Below the pieces are notes generated by a model that saw only the letters and a list, made by a program, of their open reading frames with translations, was not told where the DNA came from and searched no databases. The position numbers and the translations under genes were made by a program. A DNA stretch of 64,000 bases from Laburnicola sp. R22_1 (Eukaryota; Ascomycota; Dothideomycetes; Pleosporales; Didymosphaeriaceae): NCBI GenBank assembly GCA_014281115.1, contig JACONQ010000011.1, forward strand, positions 124,001 through 188,000, written 5' to 3'. Shown piece by piece: positions 53,786 to 64,000 of the stretch (position 1 is the first letter of the stretch; each line of letters starts with the position of its first letter).

Positions 53786-56700
53786 GCTCCTACTCCTACT
53801 ACTAGAACGCTCGCTGCGCCTTCTCGCCTCTTATCTTAACTATATCTATCTTGTTATTATTGCTACTATCTTTACTACTGTCCTCTTTTATCTCTTTATC
53901 TACTTCTTTGCATATATTATATCTCTTCTCCCCTTCTTTATATTCCTCTTAGCCCTCTCGCCCGTCTAAATACGTGTCTAACACTCGCCTTTAGTATCTT
54001 ATTATTAACCCTTCCCCTTCTATAAACAACTAAACTAATTGCTATTCTGCCTTAGTTGGCTTATTATCACACGCTTATTTATCCCCTTTTTACCCTATAA
54101 TAATGGCCTCGCTTTACAATCTATCTCGCCCTGCCCTACCGCTCTCTTATGCGTAATCTAATATTGTCCGCGGCCAATCTATATAAATAATGCACTGGAT
54201 GTTAGGTATATGCACCCCAATCCCTAATACGCTTATCGCTATAATTACCCGCTATTTGCTAGCTATAAAATTTGTTAATATGCTTACTTCGCCTACTACA
54301 TTATAATAATACGCGTTATATGCTAACTTCTTTGCTAACTTCTTAACCTTTGGCACGGAATTACTATATATTACCACCTTGCCGGTTTAGTACTATCTTA
54401 ACTTCCGCCGCGCCATCTTTACTATAACAGCCTCTATATTCTCTTTTTTTAACGCCTTGTCTACCTTAACTACCTAATATGCCACGTTTATCTATATTAT
54501 TCTTACTTAGAATATCTTAACCTAATTCCCCTTAAAATGTATTTATTAAAATAACTTACCCTTCTTACTTAGCGGCAACGTCGCTATTAATAATACTATC
54601 TATAGTTTAGTAGTTACTAACTTGCCTAACTACTATATCTGCTTGCGAAACGTGTACTACTAGTTTAACATAATATAACACTTATTAATTATAATCTAGT
54701 TTAACTGCCGCGTTGCCTATAACTAGTTTAAAAACGTCGCAAACTCCTCTTCTACTACCGACTTAGGCGTTACTAATACTACTATAGCTGCGTTAGGTAA
54801 ACAGCGTTCCTCCTACGCTGTATATAATATTCCTAATAACTTACACCACCGTATTATGTATCCCTATAATATAATTAATAGAATTATAATAATAGTAGTC
54901 TTACTCTACTCTGTCCACGCTAGTAATATAAATAATAAACTCTTCTTACTGCCTATTGGCATTATAGCCACAACGGGGCTCTTGCCTATAATAATAGCAT
55001 TAATAGCTTCTTTCTACACGTTATAGAACTCTACTATTCTACTTATTATCCATTTTAACTATGCTATTGTGTCTATTTTTCTTAATTGCCCCTATTAATT
55101 AATTCTCGCCTTGTCTGCTTCGCTCTTAAATAGTGCTCTCTTTTACTTCTTACTTATTATCTTCTCTATATTGGCTTAGAACCCTAAAAATTAATGCCAA
55201 TCTGTGCTTAACGTTCGGAACTACTGTCGCTTATCTGCACTGCCCTAGCTTGCTCTATAATCCCTCGCGCATATATTAATCCTATAATGTGCGCAGTATG
55301 TCCTGCCTACTTATTGGCAATTAACGCGCCTATATTCTCCTTATCCCACTCCTTATTCTTGTCTCCCTCTTCTGTCTAAAATGCTGCGGATCTACGTAAA
55401 AATCGCCAGCTTATACTAATAGCAATCTTATAGTACGCGGCAATTATTAACTCCTATCCTATCCCAATCTAGCTCTCGCGCTTTAACGCCTCCTACAACC
55501 TCTCTACTATTCACTTGTGTCTATTAGAGTCCGCTGGCCACATGTGTAACAACACACTCTTCTTTTTCTATACTAACACCTCTAACCACTACTAGAATAG
55601 TAACACTAACTATATATACAACACTACTAACTTGCCTACCTTACGCGGCAAATATTAATAAATAATCTTAATATTACTACTAATATTATATCCCTTATAG
55701 TAACGCGTTATAAACACCACTATACTGTCCTTAATAAATATATTATAGTGCCCTCCTTTTATAGTATTACTATGCCAGACACTTACTATTTCTAGTCCTT
55801 TTACTAGCTATCTGCCTATAATATGCATTAATATAGCTAACTTCTTCTAGAACTTAATAATACGCCCTATATACTGCTTAATAGCCTCTTAGTCTACCCC
55901 TAAACGCGTTCCTAGCTTTATAAACCTGTCCTAGATGCTAGTATCTCTCTCTACCCGCTTAAACAACTATCTCTCTCTATCTATAGGTATACAGGTGTGA
56001 TAGTCCTTTAAAAAATTCTATCTAGGCCACTTATTAGTTGGGTTATCTCGTATACTCTCCTATAGGACGCTAGGTATGAGATTAGTGGCCTTGCTAGTGC
56101 CAAACATTAACTCCTCCACTAACAACCGCTGGCTTTTAGTTGCTAACCCATACACTATACCGCAGAACTAGGCTATATTAAACTGCAACCCCTTATACAA
56201 CAACTCGTCCCCACCCATCTACTTAATATGGCCACGCGACGTGGTGTTATAATAGATCTTTAACCCGTACGTCCGCAAATCCAACATCCACTGCATAGGT
56301 CTGTGGCTGCCTCGCACTATAAACTTGTCTATTATCTCCTGCACAAACTGCAGACACCCCTTGGGCCGGCGCGGGCGCGAGCGGCTACTGTCGCTCTCGT
56401 ACGCGCTGTTATCGTCGAACTCGTCCTTGTTCTTGTCCAATAGCTTAGATAACTCCAACGCCTGTTGCACAACTATAAAACGAGCCACTTTAATAATAGC
56501 TAACAATATTGGCGGATACTGCTTAGGGCCCTTCTACCTATCCTCCTTAACGCCCAACACCGCTAACGCACACACTAATAGGCTATTATACTCCTTGCGC
56601 GTAATAGACTAGTTTAACAACATAATGCAAAACTCTAAATACGCTTTCTAGAGTCTTAATAACTTCTTAGGCTTGCTAAACTTAGCACCTTCTGCCTAAC

Positions 56701-57420
56701 TCTACTCCTCCCTATCTTCTCCCTCCTCTATTACCTTATCTGCGTCCTCTATCTCCTTCTCTATTATCTCCTTATCTATATCTTCTATCTCTTCCTCCGC
56801 ATCTTCTTTGTCTACCTCCCCCCCTCTACCCCCCTTTCTGCCTATTGGACCAACGCCTCCTATACCTCCTGCTGTTAGCGCGTAAACTAGTACTTTAGGC
56901 TCTTCTACACATACTCCTTCTGCGTGCGTGCAAAAAACATTAACATCTGCTGCCATAGCCGCATATGCTTAACAATAGCATCCTTGTCTATGTACAGCTG
57001 CAATAGCTAAAACCGCGTCTAGTGCTTCTCTATTCGAATAGCCTCTAACTGCATAAACACGCTAATTTGGTTAATTATAGACGCCTGGCTAAACTGCGCC
57101 AACCTATCTATAGCCGCCCAAATCGCTGCTTCCACTAGCTCTGCTGCCTTGTCTTTCCTAGGGTTAGTGTTGGCAATAGGCTCTTTAACGCACGCTAACA
57201 AATTAGGCCTCTCTATGCCCACTAAATACGGCAGCCACTGCGTCCGCTCTAGCCACAGGTTTACTTTATTCCTCTTACTATCCTAGATAGTGTTCTGCGC
57301 CCGCTTCTTAATATTCTCCTACACTCTAGTTATCTCTTCTCCTACTCGCGCCTATGCGGCCTCGCTGTTAATAGGAATAGGTTCTAGGCCACCTGCTAGA
57401 CCTTTATTAGGTGCGTGCAC
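53786..57420 (-). pseudogene. Telomere-linked RecQ-like helicase, copy 2, RIP-destroyed and 3'-truncated
   Basis: A second direct copy of the same gene. Alignment by eye starts at 53786 (matching about 49082) and runs to about 57420 (matching about 52740), so copy 2 lacks the 3' end that copy 1 carries at 48.56-49.08 kb. Motif I reads GSKKSLL (about 54932-54952), with the central Gly mutated. An open island at 56219-56506 gives KGCLQFVQEIIDKFIVRGSH and MQWMLDLRTYGLKIYYNTTS, with a Ser/Arg/Asp-rich segment. The motif near 55.7 kb reads SNTIKGGHYNIFIKD, followed by VFITRYYKGYN. Differences from copy 1 are mainly C/T and G/A. Confidence 0.85.
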
Positions 57421-58307
57421 TTAGAAATACTGCAAACTATAGCAGCTGCTAAACAATCGCTAGCAATACACACGCGTGTATTCCTATTCTATCTACGCTT
57501 GCAATTTCTTCTCCTTAATCCAACTTAGTCGCCCGCGCTTCTTTCCTACTAACTATTCTTAGTAGTCTTTATACTAATGTTTCTTTATGCTTTTAATACT
57601 CTATAATACCCGCTAACACTATCTTAGATTTAACTAGCATAATAACCCGTCTATATATATAGGCAACTAGGGATGCGGCGCTATAATCTGGCTTGGCGGC
57701 ACGAACTTACTAGGGTACTATATAATGCCTGCCTAGCTGCGGACCTCTAATTCTATCTTGCTAGCGTCTTTGCGTTTAATCTTGTGCTGCTCCTACAAAT
57801 AGCCCTTAATTTAATTTGGCCATACTGCGTACTAGCACTCCTTATATATAGCTACCTAGTACTCTGCCAAATAGTTAAAATATCGACACGCCATGCTTGC
57901 TCTGGCCATACTAACACGCTAGATTAATCTGCCCTAAACGTACTGTTTAACTTGCTAAACATGTCTCTCTCTTCGCCTTAATTATAGTGGCTGGGCTTTG
58001 CGTTCCGCTCAGTCCTAACTTTGGTGGTACACTACTAATCCCCTTATTAACATAACCCTAACCTATAACACCTCTTCTGCCTACGCTCTGCCACGCGAGT
58101 TAGGTTTCTGCAAATCCTATAGATAGTACAGCTTATTAGTGCAAAAAACATGTCTAAGTTTAGAGCAAATCCGCCAATAGAAACTAAATCTACCCTACCT
58201 ATAAAATAATAATCTACTATACCCCCTAATCTTAGAAATACACGCTGTACGCGTAGTTTATATTACTAACAAAGTAATCTACCCTTATAATAGTAGATTT
58301 AGCGTCC
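57421..58307. other. Decayed AT-rich DNA
   Basis: Left of the third helicase fragment. No gene, terminal repeat or motif recognised. Probably the divergent 5' region of copy 2 and unrelated repeat DNA. Confidence 0.45.
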
Positions 58308-58519
58308 TGAGTTAGGGTCCGCTAGCCATATATATAATAACACGCTTTTCTTTTCCTATATTAACGCCTCTAACTACTACTAAAACGGCAACACTAACTA
58401 TATATACAACACTACTAACTTGCCTACCTTATACGGTAAATATTAATAAATAATTTTAATATTACTACTAATATTATATCTCTTATAGTAATGCGTTATA
58501 AACACTACTAACATATTCT
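58308..58519 (-). pseudogene. Third telomere-linked helicase fragment
   Basis: About 210 bp matching 50836-51030 and 55524-55715 in the same orientation (shared words such as ACTATATATACAACACTACTAA). It is cut off at the TA target of the Fot1-like element at 58520. The flank beyond that element is only a few bases long before the next LTR, so the continuation cannot be judged. Confidence 0.75.
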
Positions 58520-58520
58520 A

Positions 58521-58558
58521 TTAGTAGCCCAGACAGATTAGTCCGCTGGACAGTTTTT
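58521..58558. repeat. Left TIR of the Fot1-like element
   Basis: 38 bp, complementary to 60677-60714 with four C/T or G/A differences. Confidence 0.9.
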
Positions 58559-58590
58559 GCCAAGACCACAACACTTCACTATAAATCATA

Positions 58591-60285
58591 ATGTCTTAAT
58601 AACACAACGCGTTATTATCTAATCAAGAAGGCAGAATTAAGCTTGCCCTTCACGCCTATTAGAATAAGCAAATTTCAAGCCTACAACGCGCTGCTACAGT
58701 ATATAATATCCCAAAGTCTACACTAAGCGATCGAATTAATAGAATTACCGCCCAAGCAGATACACAATTAGGCATGGCAAAGCTTACCGCGACCGAAGAG
58801 CAGACGCTTATACAGTATATCCTCGACCTAGATTTGCGAGGATTTGCACCCTAGCTAGGTGAGGTGGAAGATATGGCCAACAAACTGCTGGCTGCGCGGC
58901 ACAGAGACCCTATAGGACAATACTAGACTTAGCGCTTCGTAAAGCGCGTACCTGAGCTTAAAATGGCTTTCAATCGAGCGAAGGACTAATAGAGGATACA
59001 ACAGGAAGACCTAGAGGTTATAAACGCGTGGTTTTAGCTAGTGGAGGATATAAAAGCCAAGTATGGAGTGTAGAATAAAGACATTCATAACTTTAATAAG
59101 ACAGGCTTCTAGATAGGAGTTATTGGCTTAATAAAGGTTGTAACTAGTTCAGAAAGACGTTCTTAACCTACGCTTGTTTAGCCAGGCAACTGCGAGTGGG
59201 TTATAGTAATTTAGAGTATTTGCGCTGCTGGGTATGCTGCCCTGCCCTTTATTATTTACAAAGGGCGAGTCCACATCTCAGCGTGGTATAAGGAGACTGG
59301 TATCCCCCGCGATTGGAAGCTCTTAGTCTCTAAGACTGGCTGGACTAACAACAAGCTTAGAGTCGCGTGGTTAAAGCACTTTAACGCGTATACAAGGCCG
59401 CGCATAGTGGGGTTATAGAGGTTACTTATTCTAGATAGCCATGAGAGCCACCACTCCTAGGATTTTAAGGATTATTGCCTAGAACAGAAGATCCTAACAC
59501 TCTATATGCCAGCGCACTTATCTTATATCCTCCAGCCGCTTAATGTGGTCTGTTTCGCGCCACTAAAGCTAAAGTACTCCCAGCGCGTGCGGCACTTGGC
59601 GCGCCGACGCGTCTTTTATATCGACAAAGAGGGCTTCCTACTAGCCTTTCGCAACGCGTTTTTTAATATGTTTATACTAGAAAACTACAAGAAAGCCTTT
59701 AAGGCCTCTAGGCTTGTTTCTTTAGATGCGTTAGTAGTGGTAGATCGCCTTAATGTGCGTATTCACACTCTACCTTAGAGTACCCCACCAGATACACCAT
59801 GGCAAGCCAGGACCCCAAGCAATACCCTTAAGTTTGGATCCTAGTCAAAGCTCGTACGTGACTCTTTTATTCGGTCTTCACCTAATGCTAGATCGAGCTA
59901 CTTACAGCTTATAAAAGGTGCTAAACTTATGCTCTACTATGGTGTACTTTAAGAGACCCGCATTAAGGAACTTAAGAAGCAAATTAAGGTTCTAACAAAG
60001 CGAAAAACGCGTAAAAGAAAGCGCATTCAGAAAGGTGGGACGCTAGGCTTTGCTTAGGGAGCAGATTTAGGAGTAGAAAGCCCTTCTATTAGGGTAAAGT
60101 TGTCAAAAAGGGCGCGAGGTAGTGGTAAGAAAGAGGCAGGTCCCTTAACACAACGCCGCTATAGGAGGTGCGGAGAGCCTGGGCACAACGCAAGGACCTG
60201 TCAGATAGATAAAGAGATAGAGGAGGAGTCAGATGTTACCCTTAGCGGCTTATTTTCAGATAGTGTTGATAGTAAATCAGAGTAA
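58591..60285 (+). pseudogene. Fot1-like DDE transposase with C-terminal zinc knuckle, many stops
   Basis: A single frame of 565 codons from ATG 58591 to TAA 60285 without frameshift but with more than ten TAG or TAA stops. Readable landmarks: helix-turn-helix AATVYNIPKSTLSDRINR (about 58.7 kb), the first catalytic region as FNKTGF* (MDETG expected), RLLILDSHESHHS (second Asp, about 59.43 kb), and HLSYILQPLNVVCFAPLK (third position now Asn) in the open island 59506-59778. A second open island (60100-60285) has a zinc-knuckle-like RCGEPGHNARTC whose first Cys is Tyr (TAT, expected TGT). All three catalytic regions are damaged. The coiled-coil-like IKELKKQIKVLTKRKTRKRK precedes the knuckle. Confidence 0.85.
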
Positions 60286-60676
60286 TTTTATTATAGGTTA
60301 CTATAAGGCCAAAAATAACGGGTTAACTTTATCTTGCAATAGTACGCACTTAGTGACTAAAAATTAGATAAAGTACTACTTAAGATATAGTATGCTTCAC
60401 TGCGAATTATAATAAGTATACTATATATTGCCTACGTATAGTATAGTAGATAATATATCGTATATTATAGGGAGTCTTGTTGTAAGTTCGTACTGCCAAG
60501 AAAGACTCCTTAGCTTTGCGCGGCTGCTGCAGCCGCGCAAAGAGGCTGCACGACGTAAAAAGTAGATTAAATAGTAACTTGGTATATTGTAAGTTATAGT
60601 AGGTTATTATGAGTCACTATGAAGTAACGTTGGTAGTGTTCTATAATGAGTTATGAGGGACCTTGAAGTTGCCAAG

Positions 60677-60714
60677 AAAAACTGTCCGGCGGACTGATCT
60701 GTCCGGGCTACTGA
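60677..60714. repeat. Right TIR of the Fot1-like element
   Basis: Partner of 58521-58558, followed by TA at 60715. Confidence 0.9.
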
Positions 60715-60722
60715 TAAAATAT

Positions 60723-60874
60723 TGTAAGGGATAAGTAGGGTAGCAATTAGGAATGAGAGACTGAGTTGATTGTAACAAGCTGAACAGAGAAACTGCTTAA
60801 GTAGCAGAATCGTAATCAGCAACTAGTCTACATTAGGTTGGTGGTATCATGTGATATCGTACTCCACACTAACA
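60723..60874 (-). repeat. Probable 3' LTR of copia element 3
   Basis: About 152 bp from TGTAAGGG to ACTAACA, with TG...CA ends. The right end abuts a polypurine tract. The partner LTR is outside the window, so the left boundary is inferred. Confidence 0.6.
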
Positions 60875-60884
60875 CACCTCCTAT
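60875..60884 (-). other. Polypurine tract of copia element 3
   Basis: Minus strand ATAGGAGGTG directly before the 3' LTR, similar to the tracts of elements 1 and 2. Confidence 0.6.
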
Positions 60885-60999
60885 AGCACAAAGGTAGCGG
60901 AGTGCTGGAAAGTATAACAAAGCAAAATGAGTGAATAGAGGGCCTCCAGGGCACCTCCCTAGGAAGAACTCTATTAGGTAACAACAAATGTAACAAACT

Positions 61000-63900
61000 T
61001 ATCCTCTAAACCAATAACTTGTTGGCAGATATTAGTTATTCCTAATTGCTGCAAGAATCGCTTGTGCTTGCTACTATTAGAGAGAGACTTTATTAATCCA
61101 TTAGCGGGCATATCAGCAGTTCCTATCTAGGTAACGTTAATGTTCCCGGCTTCAACTTGCTCGCGGATCCACATCTAATATACTTTAATATGTCTAAGCT
61201 TTGTGTTAAGCTTTTCTTCGTCCTTGTTGGCGATAGAGACTATTTGCTAGTTATCACAGTACAACGTAGGTCAAACCTCTGGATTAAACCTAATAGCTTT
61301 AAAGGTGTTTATCCACTAGGATAACTCAGTGCCAGCAGTTGATAGGGCAAACAGTTCGGCCTTAGTAGTTAATTTGATAACAGATCTCATGATTTTTTGT
61401 CTTCCAATTAATGACCATACTATAGAGCTTAAACACATAGGCAAATAAGCTTCGCGCAGTATTAGGATTGTCAGCAAACGCGGCATCAGAGGCACCAAAG
61501 AACAACAACTCCTCAGCTTCCTTATTATCAATTTAACTAATGTAGTTGGCGTTCTTAGAGCGTGCTGTTGTTGTTGCTCTAATTGCCTAGAATCGGAAGT
61601 CATATAAGTATTGCCACACAGACTTAACAGCAGCAAGATGCTTTTGGCTTAGATTATTTAGATAGCGGGCAAGTATTAAGTGCGCTTTTGCCACATTAGG
61701 CTGGGTGAAATATAAGATAAAGCCAAGGCATCTAACTAGGATCTAATATAGGCGGGTGCGCTCCGCGTTAGGTTTATCTGTACTTGGGGGGAGATAAGAC
61801 TCGCGCAGAGGGACCTTAGGGTGTCGGCTGCCCTAAAGGAGATTGTGGTCGTGGCAGACTTTTGCGATATAGGAGTCTTGGATCATCCAGACCTTGCCTT
61901 TCGCATAGTCTCTAATAATGCGTATCCCTAGAAACTAGCGTAGTTCTCCTAAGCTTCGTGTCTTGTATCGTTTCGTAAACTCGCGTTAAAACTGTTGATG
62001 ATATTGTTGATCGCCTTTGCGGAAAAGGACGACGATATCATCTACGTAATAGAATAGTATTAGCTTGCTATTAGTGAATAGGTAAGGGATACCCTTAACT
62101 TGAGTGAAGCCTATATTAACAAGGGTCTTTTTTAGGTGTTTGTGCCACAGCGCTAGGGCATCCTTAAGCCTATACAGTGCTCAGCGTAGTCGCATCATAT
62201 TGCCTAGTCTGTCTTGGAACCCATCTAGAGTCTAGACGTAACAGAGTCGGGCTAGGTACGCGTTGAGGAAAGCATTCTTAACGTCGTACTAGTAGGCAAG
62301 GAGTCCAAAGGCGCACATAATAGCGATAAGGAAGCGGAGCGTTCGAGCCGCAAGGGTGGCTGCGTAGGTATCATCCCAAGTCGTCTGCAAATCTCCTCTC
62401 ACAACTAGTCGAGCTTTGTAGCTAGTTAAGTAGCCATTAGCATCGAACTTGTACGTGAAAACCCACATTAGCGGCAGGGTCTCAGCATCTGGGTGCTCCT
62501 TCACGTCATCTTTCACCTTCTCAAATACACCTTTGTGAAGCTGCTCCTCAATCTCCTTGTCCGCAGCAGCGAACCACTTATTAGCACTAGGGCGGGATTT
62601 GACCTCAGCCCAGTTCTTTGGTGGCGGCGGCAGTTGATCACGGTGAACCTTCAACTCTTCATTTGGGGGCAGTTGCACAATTGCCGTAGCAAACGTTTGC
62701 CAGTACAAAGAAGCGTGCGTACTAAAATGGTCCCTAGGCGTATCGTCTCCTCTACCACCTCCCCAACAACGGGACCCTAGAACGATATTGTCTGCAGCAA
62801 TATTAGGGTTTGTCTGTCTTGGAGCGTTATTCTAATAGCGGTTTGGCGCAGTATCTCCAGAAGCAATCTCTCTCCAGCCTTTTGGTTAAGAACGATCATA
62901 AGTGCTAGGTACTAGTGTCTCTCGGGGTGTGAGTAATCCTTCATAGGCCTCCTGTTAAATCTGCTCTTCGGCATCATCTGGCCCAGTAGCCTCTTCTTCT
63001 TAATCCTCAACATTATCCTCAACTATATGTTGACGATGTGTTATATCACGATGGATCTGCTCGATAACGGGATCTTCCTCCTCGTCTGATGAATCAATAT
63101 CAAGGACTCTAACTACGCGTCGTATCTCCTCCGTTATAGGCTCAAGTTGTAGAGCCAAGTAGCGTTGGTCTCGTACGAAGACAACATCACGTGTTCGAAC
63201 AACACTGTCAGCCCCAGGAACCCATACACGGAAGATATTCGTTCCTTCGTATCCAACTAGCCATCCAGTAATCGACCTTAACTCGAGCTTGTTACCTTTG
63301 GCCACCTTAGTATTACGGAATAGGGCTTTAGCACTAATAACGTCTATGTGTGCAAGAGACGGCTTCACCTTGCGTACATATTCGTAGGGCGTCTTCTAGT
63401 TAAGAACCTCTATTGGCAATCAATTGAGGATGTAAATAGCTGTTAGGCATAACTCGTTAGCTAGTTCCTTAGGCAAATTTGCTTCAATCCGCAAAGCTCT
63501 TGCTGTAGTGATAATAAGGTTACCAGCCTTCTTGGGCAGGCCAGTCATCTCTTCTGCACTAACAGCACGTCGCTTAGCTGTGATACCCAGGTCTTAAAAG
63601 ACCTCCTAGAGATCAGCATAACCCTTTTCGTTGTCACAGCGAACGTATACAACAATCGCGTCAAACTAGGTCTATATAAGCGCCAGTATCTGTTGAACTA
63701 AGCGCGTTAGAGTCTCCTTCTTCTTATTACAAAGAGTCTTCCCTAAATAGTATCTGCTATGTTGACACACAGCGTGTAAGAGCCACTTGTCCCTATTATA
63801 GCAAGCTTTACCTGTCTTCCTAAGTTATACAAGGTTAATGCTGATACGTTTAAAGGGGCGTGTCGCAGGCTCGCGTTAAGGGCGTCGACTAATAATCTTA

Positions 63901-64000
63901 GAAAGCTTAGAGTTAATGCACTTTTCATATTCCCTCCATTGCGGAGCTTAGAGGCTAGTAATGAGCCTGATACTATCCACTGCCTGCTCTAGGTGTTCAA
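61000..64000 (-). pseudogene. Copia pol relic: integrase, reverse transcriptase, RNase H, with stops
   Basis: From right to left: integrase core and C-terminal part (about 63.0-63.95 kb), with the KLELRSITGWLVGYEGTNIF and RVWVPGADSVVRTRDVVF segments at 63000-63368. Reverse transcriptase follows, with LPPPPKNWAEVKSRPSANKW, FDANGYLTSYKARLVVRGDL and DTYAATLAARTLRF at 62289-62708. The active site FYYVDDIVVLF near 62.05 kb is still intact. FFGASDAAFADN and TKAELFALSTAGTE near 61.3-61.5 kb mark RNase H. TAG codons interrupt at expected Trp and Gln (for example LLAY*YDVKNAFLNA). Catalytic RT residues survive but the frame is broken many times. Confidence 0.85.

Larger units (their letters stand above)
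58521..60714 (+). mobile_element. Fot1/pogo-like DNA transposon, RIP-mutated
   Basis: 2194 bp flanked by TA (58519-58520 and 60715-60716). The 38-bp terminal inverted repeats (TYAGTAGCCCRGACAGATYA..., 58521-58558 and 60677-60714) differ at four positions, all transitions, as RIP would cause. It contains one transposase frame on the plus strand and was inserted at the edge of a helicase fragment. A copia LTR starts 9 bp beyond its right end. Confidence 0.9.
60723..64000 (-). mobile_element. Copia element 3: 3' portion, runs out of the window
   Basis: The 3' LTR is at 60723-60874 on the left. Minus-strand RNase H, reverse transcriptase and integrase relics follow to the right. The 5' LTR, gag and protease would lie beyond 64000. 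Numerous TAG stops show RIP. Its sequence is clearly different from elements 1 and 2. Confidence 0.85.

Noticed and set aside
25000..64000. Giant Starship-type mobile element covering the transposon-rich half
   Set aside because: No tyrosine-recombinase captain gene and no cargo genes were recognised; the region is explained by nested small elements and helicase relics.

Overview
The window looks like chromosomal DNA of a filamentous ascomycete, most likely a Dothideomycete of the Pleosporales type. The evidence is short spliceosomal introns of 42-52 nt (GTAAGT-like donors, CTAAC-like branch sites), a FunK1-type fungal kinase, Ty1/copia, Tc1/mariner and pogo/Fot1 transposons, telomere-linked RecQ-helicase relics, and many CAR->TAR and TGG->TAG stops that are the signature of repeat-induced point mutation (RIP). 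Species is not determined. All homology statements come from motif recognition by eye; no database was searched.

Layout. Positions 1 to about 25.0 kb are mixed-composition, gene-bearing DNA: several small hypothetical genes, a RIP-decayed relic next to a 58-bp perfect palindrome (4398-4455), two related 10-bp minisatellites (8.7 and 10.1 kb), and a 10-kb cluster (13.1-23.1 kb). The cluster holds three copies of one Myb/SANT-domain gene family: copy A has a damaged first exon, copy B is a short 5' fragment, and copy C is intact with three exons and 680 codons. Between them lie a small secreted cysteine-rich protein gene (three exons, 16782-17169), a FunK1 kinase gene split by an in-frame TAG (18134-20575), and a 94-aa tyrosine/glycine-rich small protein gene.

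At about 25.0 kb the composition changes sharply to AT-rich transposon DNA that runs to the end. In order: copia element 1 (25521-31049, CCTAT target duplication, RIP-stopped); a Tc1/mariner element (31187-32666, 28-bp TIRs, seven TAG stops, no frameshift); a pogo-like element (33958-35747, 79-bp perfect TIRs, one stop); copia element 2 (36087-41350, TCTTT target duplication, hardly mutated); unidentified decayed DNA; a RIP-decayed gene with a ParB-like motif (45.3-47.4 kb); a polypyrimidine low-complexity block (47.6-48.5 kb); two direct copies of a RIP-destroyed telomere-linked RecQ-like helicase gene (48.6-52.9 and 53.8-57.4 kb) plus a third fragment (58.3-58.5 kb); a Fot1-like element (58521-60714) inserted at the end of that fragment; and a third copia element that starts at 60723 and leaves the window.

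Reading: a gene-to-subtelomere-like transition. Near-identical LTRs and intact target duplications show that the two complete copia elements are recent arrivals. One has been RIP-mutated and the other has essentially escaped. The best leads are the duplicated Myb/SANT family around the FunK1 gene, the cysteine-rich secreted protein beside it, and primer-binding sites that match the 5' halves of two different tRNAs (Lys-CUU and initiator Met).
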